Positions 60,814 through 64,000 of a DNA stretch of 64,000 nucleotides are shown here, piece by piece. Source of the DNA: Verrucomicrobia bacterium LW23. Its GTDB lineage: Bacteria; Verrucomicrobiota; Verrucomicrobiia; Methylacidiphilales; UBA1321. Positions within the stretch are counted from its first letter, which is position 1. Each line of letters opens with the position of its first letter. The notes under the pieces were generated by a model. The model was not told the origin of the DNA. It worked only from the letters and a program-made list of their open reading frames with translations, and made no database searches. Location of the stretch: contig QAZA01000009.1 in assembly GCA_003054695.1 (NCBI GenBank), forward strand, positions 62,001-126,000, written 5' to 3'. The translations under genes were made by a program, and so were the position numbers.

Positions 60814-61194
60814 ATGGCCGACGAAAGCTCTCTATCCATCAACTGGCAGGCCCGCAAAGGGATCAACATCCAGCTGAATGCCAGCTACACGCGCGACATT
60901 GCGGGTAACAACCTGTTGTCGGCAATCCAGACGATCGGCACTTCGGCGGTGGCGATCGCGATTGGCGGCGCCTCTGCGGCCGGCCACCTGGCGCTGCAGA
61001 ATCTGGGCGCCTACCCCATTGATGTCGCGATTGACTCCGAGGCGGCAGATGCGTTTGCCACGCTTGCCCCTCAGCCTAACGGCAAAACCGGAGGCGGCGA
61101 TGCGCTCTACATCCCGTGCAAAGCCGGCGTGGTCTACTACGTCAAGGCCACAGGCGGATCCAGCGACCTGGCTGTCGCTGTCTCCGAGGCCTAA
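60814..61194 (+). CDS. Hypothetical structural phage protein, 126 residues
   Basis: From MADESSLSINWQARKG, the product is beta-rich: INIQLNASYTRDIAGNNLLS, then AVAIAIGGASAAGHLALQNL and GVVYYVKATGGSSDLAVAVS. No cysteine-rich or membrane features. Similar proteins lie between capsid and DUF1320 genes of Mu-like siphophages and may be head surface or connector components. A longer in-frame upstream extension crosses the terminator and is rejected. Confidence 0.55.
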   Translation: MADESSLSINWQARKGINIQLNASYTRDIAGNNLLSAIQTIGTSAVAIAIGGASAAGHLALQNLGAYPIDVAIDSEAADAFATLAPQPNGKTGGGDALYIPCKAGVVYYVKATGGSSDLAVAVSEA

Positions 61195-61299
61195 CAGCTG
61201 CGCTGAACCCTCATAAGGTAACCAGCCTGCGCCGCGCCGGATCGGTGCGCCCGCCCACTCACGGGCAATCCGGCACCCTCCTCCGCTCCACCCGCACCC

Positions 61300-61728
61300 A
61301 TGCCCTACATCACCCAAAGCGATATGGAGGGGATGATCCCCGCAGACTACCTGCTGCAGGGCGTGGACGACAACCGGGACGGCGCGGGTGATGCCGGCGC
61401 CTGGGACAAGGTCTACATCAGCGCGGAGGAGCGGGTGCATACGCCTCTCAATCAACGATACACGGTGCCGATCGCCATCTCGCCGGTGCCCGACATCCTG
61501 AAGCGGGCAGCCAAGGTGTTTGCCGCTGAGTTGCTGTATCTGCGCCGCGGCTTCGCGGGAGATCAGAACCCCTGGACAAAGCAGGCGGAGAAGCTGGACG
61601 AGAAGCTGAGCGCCATCGGACGGGGTGAAGAGCCCCTGGTACCGGAGGTCAAGCGCGAGTTGCCCAGCGGCGGCATCATCGCCCAGCCCAGCAAAACGTA
61701 CAGCAGCACTGGATCCATGGCCGCCTGA
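61300..61728 (+). CDS. Head-completion protein, DUF1320-like (Mu gp36-like)
   Basis: The 142-residue protein starts YITQSDMEGMIPADYLLQGV and has AEERVHTPLNQRYTVPIAIS, then PVPDILKRAAKVFAAELLYL and QAEKLDEKLSAIGRGEEPL. This order fits DUF1320/gp6-like adaptor proteins at the head-tail joint. The gene is in the usual place after the capsid gene and before the tail-completion gene. Confidence 0.65.
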   Translation: MPYITQSDMEGMIPADYLLQGVDDNRDGAGDAGAWDKVYISAEERVHTPLNQRYTVPIAISPVPDILKRAAKVFAAELLYLRRGFAGDQNPWTKQAEKLDEKLSAIGRGEEPLVPEVKRELPSGGIIAQPSKTYSSTGSMAA

Positions 61729-61755
61729 GCCACTTTCCCTTTCCAAACTTTTGCC

Positions 61756-62325
61756 ATGAGCAATCTTCGCCCCGACCAGATCCTGCAGATGCTGGAAGCC
61801 GATCTTACCGCGTGGATCCCCACGTGCCGCGCGGAGCTCGGCATCAGCCCCCAGGTGAAGGTGGCCCAGGACGAATACGACATGCTGGGCCTGCTGGTGG
61901 AAGCGCCGAAGGGCGGGCGCATCATTCTGGTGTGGACAGGCGACACCAACACATCGGCCACGGCCCGCGAGGGCAACATCTGCCTGCAAAAGATTTCCGT
62001 GGCGGTTTCCCGCCCCAGCGGCCTGCCCGCCGATCCCAACTCGGCGATGTACAAGGACGCACCGCACACCGCCAGCCTGATGCGCCTGGTGGCCGAAGTG
62101 CGCCGCCGCCTGCTGACCTGCCAGTTCCCGCCTGAGGCGAACACCAGCGACCTTCTGCACTACAAGGGCGCCGAAACAATCACCGTGGAAACGGCGGTGC
62201 TTGCCGCTCTGCGCATGCGCTTCGAGTTGACCAGCGCAATTCCCGGCCCGACCGGCGCTTACGACGATCCCGCCGCCGATTTACGTCTCCTCACCATCCC
62301 CACCGACACACTCGACCCCACTTAA
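61756..62325 (+). CDS. Tail-completion protein (Mu gp37-like), putative
   Basis: The 189-residue product has MSNLRPDQILQMLEADLTAW, YDMLGLLVEAPKGGRIILVW and ICLQKISVAVSRPSGLP, then TASLMRLVAEVRRRLLTCQ and LRMRFELTSAIPG at the end. The layout matches tail-completion/terminator proteins of Mu-like siphophages. It is separated from the tail tube gene by only three bases. Confidence 0.55.
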   Translation: MSNLRPDQILQMLEADLTAWIPTCRAELGISPQVKVAQDEYDMLGLLVEAPKGGRIILVWTGDTNTSATAREGNICLQKISVAVSRPSGLPADPNSAMYKDAPHTASLMRLVAEVRRRLLTCQFPPEANTSDLLHYKGAETITVETAVLAALRMRFELTSAIPGPTGAYDDPAADLRLLTIPTDTLDPT

Positions 62326-62328
62326 TTT

Positions 62329-62676
62329 ATGGCCGCACCTACCAATCCCGTCATTCGTGGCGACAATACCGTCATATGGGGCAGCAACGGCGTTTTCAAC
62401 ACGGGCTACATCAAGTCCGCGAAGAAGAGCAACACCTCCGACAAGGTCGAGGTGCAGGATAACACCGGCTACGTTGTCACCACTATCTACTTTAACCACA
62501 AGGGCGAGTGCGAGTTTACCATGGTGGTGCGCGGCGCCATCCCTGAGTTCAACTCCGGTGACCTCATCACCGTGGCCGGCCTGGTGAACTGCCAGGTGGA
62601 CAATGCAGACGTGAACTGGGCTCAGGCCGGTGTGGTGGAGATGAGCATCAAGGCCACCAAGTACGCCAAGATTTAA
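62329..62676 (+). CDS. Putative tail tube protein
   Basis: The 115-residue, mainly beta protein includes NPVIRGDNTVIWGSNGVFNT, KSNTSDKVEVQDNTGYVVTT and FNHKGECEFTMVVRGAIPEF. It would form hexameric rings around the tape measure. No contractile sheath gene is seen here, suggesting a siphovirus. It lies between the completion gene and the chaperone genes, the standard place for a tail tube. Confidence 0.6.
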   Translation: MAAPTNPVIRGDNTVIWGSNGVFNTGYIKSAKKSNTSDKVEVQDNTGYVVTTIYFNHKGECEFTMVVRGAIPEFNSGDLITVAGLVNCQVDNADVNWAQAGVVEMSIKATKYAKI

Positions 62677-62758
62677 CGCAACCGCTTCGCCCGGCTGAGT
62701 GGTGCCGCCGCCCCTCAGCCGGCTTCGTGTCCGGCGGTCAACCTCGTTCCCTTCATCC

Positions 62759-63277
62759 ATGTCGAATCCTCCTCCTGCCCCCGTCCCGGTTAAGCCCGCG
62801 GCTCCGGCCAATCCTGCGGATCCCATACTCGCCGCCGTCGTCCAGCAGTCCGCGGAGCGCAATCAGCTCAACAACCCCACACGAGTGGTGAATGCATTCT
62901 ACCCTGAGGTCGTCACAGTGGAAGGGATAAAGCTTCACCCTGTCTCGCTTCACACCTTCATGCTACTGGAACAGGTGGGTAACGCGCTCGTGGATCAGCA
63001 GGCGCAGGCTGAAGAGCGAAAGGTGACCTTCCGGGATCTGCTGGAAGCGTTTTACGCCCTCACCATCTCTGCTGACGAGCTTGAACAAGTGGTGGGCGAC
63101 GGCACCTTCCGCGCCAAAGCCCTGGCCTTCAGCCGCACGGTGACACCGAAGAAGGCGGTAGAAATCGGCGAGGCCGTGAAGAAAGTCTTTATTCTGGGCT
63201 GGTCCACTGTGCCGGGCCCTGGCGCACAGGGTGCGCCGGGAAAAGAGCAGGCGGCGCCGGCGACAGCCCCGAACTAG
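62759..63277 (+). CDS. Tail assembly chaperone G-like (short, unshifted product)
   Basis: The product, 172 residues from MSNPPPAPVPVKPAAPANPA, has a Pro/Ala N-terminus and a body with VVNAFYPEVVTVEGIKLHPV, MLLEQVGNALVDQQAQAEER, TFRDLLEAFYALTISADELE and KKAVEIGEAVKKVFILGWS. It ends in an Ala/Pro tail. It precedes the tape measure gene, as lambda gpG does, and ends 33 bases after a slippery GGGAAAA. A minority of ribosomes should shift and make a longer fusion. Confidence 0.7.
   Translation: MSNPPPAPVPVKPAAPANPADPILAAVVQQSAERNQLNNPTRVVNAFYPEVVTVEGIKLHPVSLHTFMLLEQVGNALVDQQAQAEERKVTFRDLLEAFYALTISADELEQVVGDGTFRAKALAFSRTVTPKKAVEIGEAVKKVFILGWSTVPGPGAQGAPGKEQAAPATAPN
63238..63244 (+). promoter_or_regulatory. 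Programmed -1 frameshift site GGGAAAA
   Basis: In the zero frame the heptamer reads G GGA AAA, the canonical X XXY YYZ form. A -1 slip keeps GGG and AAA pairing and opens the downstream frame. Confidence 0.75.
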
Positions 63278-63531
63278 CCGCCGCCTTTTGGGATGTGCCG
63301 GAGACAAGCAACGGGCTGGGCTGGGCGCTCACGTTGCTGGATACGCTGTGCAGTGAGTACGGATGGACGGCGGAATACGTGTTGCGAATGCATATAGCCA
63401 AAGCGTTTTGCCTGTACGCCGCCTGCTGCGCCCGGCATGGCCGCCCCCCGCGCGGACCCAAGTACGCCGATATGGACATGCTGGACGCCCTGGCGAAAGC
63501 GGAAGCCGCCGCAGCCGCGGCCCAGGCCTAA
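63244..63531 (+). CDS. Tail assembly chaperone T domain, read after the -1 frameshift
   Basis: After slippage at GGGAAAA, reading continues RAGGAGDSPELAAAFWDVPE, then TSNGLGWALTLLDTLCSEYG and WTAEYVLRMHIAKAFCLYAA, ending in an Ala-rich helix. The DVPETSNG part has no good independent start (only a GTG at 63295 with no ribosome site), so synthesis as a fusion with the G-like protein is most likely. The GT fusion recruits the tape measure during tail assembly. The gene stop is 21 bases before the tape measure start. Confidence 0.7.
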   Translation, partial: RAGGAGDSPELAAAFWDVPETSNGLGWALTLLDTLCSEYGWTAEYVLRMHIAKAFCLYAACCARHGRPPRGPKYADMDMLDALAKAEAAAAAAQA

Positions 63532-63552
63532 CGACTCACCCCACTCACCCCG

Positions 63553-64000
63553 ATGCTGAACCTTGCCGCAACACTGACACTGGAGGGGGGCGGATTCATG
63601 TCCACGCTCCGATCCATGTCGGGCGGCGTGGGCGGCGCGCTGGGCGCACTGGGCAGCCTGGGGCAGGTGATTACCGGGCTGGAGAGCGCTCTCAACCTCG
63701 CGGCAATGGCGGGTGAGCGGTTGATTGCCGCGCTGGATCCCGCAGGCAGGGTGCAGCAAAGCACCGGCACGTTTGAGACGTTGCTGGGCTCGCTGGGTGC
63801 GGCAAAGACTCGCATGGGCGAGTTGCGGGCGATGGCCGCCACCACCAACTACGGCACGGCAGACCTGGTGAAAGCCAGCACGATGTTGCAGAATCTGACG
63901 GGCAACGCTCTCTCCGCCGGCAAAGGTCTGCGCCTGGTGGGTGACGCGGCGGCGGTGGTGCCGGATATGGCGCAGCTCGATGAAGTGGCGCTTCACATCG
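63553..64000 (+). CDS. Tail tape measure protein, N-terminal part (cut by window edge)
   Basis: From MLNLAATLTLEGGGFMSTLR, the visible 149 residues are helical with Gly/Ala-rich turns: SGGVGGALGALGSLGQVITG, AALDPAGRVQQSTGTFETLL, then RMGELRAMAATTNYGTADLV and SAGKGLRLVGDAAAVVPDMA. The last segment (AATTNYGTADLVKASTMLQN) is typical of tape-measure N-termini, which set tail length and thread DNA. The rest of the gene lies beyond the window. Confidence 0.85.
   Translation, partial: MLNLAATLTLEGGGFMSTLRSMSGGVGGALGALGSLGQVITGLESALNLAAMAGERLIAALDPAGRVQQSTGTFETLLGSLGAAKTRMGELRAMAATTNYGTADLVKASTMLQNLTGNALSAGKGLRLVGDAAAVVPDMAQLDEVALHI

Larger units (their letters stand above)
31059..64000. mobile_element. 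Mu-like transposable prophage, left end to right window edge (incomplete)
   Basis: Diagnostic genes are a MuA-like transposase and MuB-like ATPase, a divergently arranged repressor and Ner-like protein, DUF3486 small terminase, DUF935 portal, MuF-like head protein, gpG-like morphogenesis protein, Mu I-like protease, Mu T-like capsid, DUF1320 protein, tail chaperones and tape measure. The left boundary is inferred from a TG dinucleotide at 31059-31060 just outside two 21-bp direct repeats. The right end is beyond the window. Unlike Mu, terminase and portal are on the opposite strand, left of the repressor. No sheath gene is seen, so a siphovirus-like tail is likely. Confidence 0.85.

Noticed and set aside
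1-64000. CRISPR arrays and tRNA/rRNA genes
   Set aside because: No regularly spaced repeats and no T-loop-like GTTCRA words in intergenic cloverleaf context were seen on either strand.

Overview
The window is most likely from a high-GC member of Verrucomicrobiota, perhaps close to Opitutales. This is inferred from the gene content: two Gfo/Idh/MocA oxidoreductases beside a winged-helix/LacI-like regulator, a secreted-protein motif (LK.DGR.LK.V then H.DGG.RI then LP.DL) that I associate with this phylum, scarce Shine-Dalgarno sites in host genes, and dispersed non-coding repeats. No rRNA or tRNA is present to fix the taxonomy.

Bases 1 to about 31050 are host chromosome. They hold an ATPase/STAS regulatory pair, a gene-poor stretch, a small coiled-coil protein, a RedB-like thioredoxin-fold protein, RNase R with a very long disordered N-terminus, and a membrane-protein cluster in which one paralogue is frameshifted. 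Next come a NamZ-type exo-muramidase, a secreted esterase-like protein and a stress-type set: FAD/Rieske oxidoreductase, SDR, BON protein, glycine-zipper protein and YciE-like ferritin-fold protein. Two palindromic repeat elements follow. The host part ends with a putative carbohydrate locus: two Gfo/Idh/MocA enzymes, a 1597-residue lyase-like protein and a regulator.

From about 31059 to the right edge lies a Mu-like transposable prophage, cut off inside its tape-measure gene. Two 21-bp direct repeats near 31.07 and 31.19 kb probably mark its left end as transposase-binding sites. The genome is transcribed divergently from a control region at 43.02-43.12 kb. The leftward operon carries the repressor, small proteins, holin and endolysin candidates, small and large terminase, a DpdA-like DNA base-modification protein and the portal. 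The rightward operon carries a Ner-like regulator, BRO-N and ParB-like proteins, MuA-like transposase, MuB-like ATPase, many tiny ATGA-coupled genes, a DnaB helicase, then head and tail genes. The tail-assembly chaperones are joined by a canonical -1 slippery site. No sheath gene is seen before the tape measure, which suggests a non-contractile tail.

The most interesting items are four. The head protein is a MuF domain joined by a proline-rich linker to an HExxH metallopeptidase-like domain, followed by a coupled small gene (toxin and possible immunity protein). A lone DpdA-like gene sits between terminase and portal. The packaging genes are separated from the other head genes by 22 kb. The transposase appears to use Glu at the second catalytic position.
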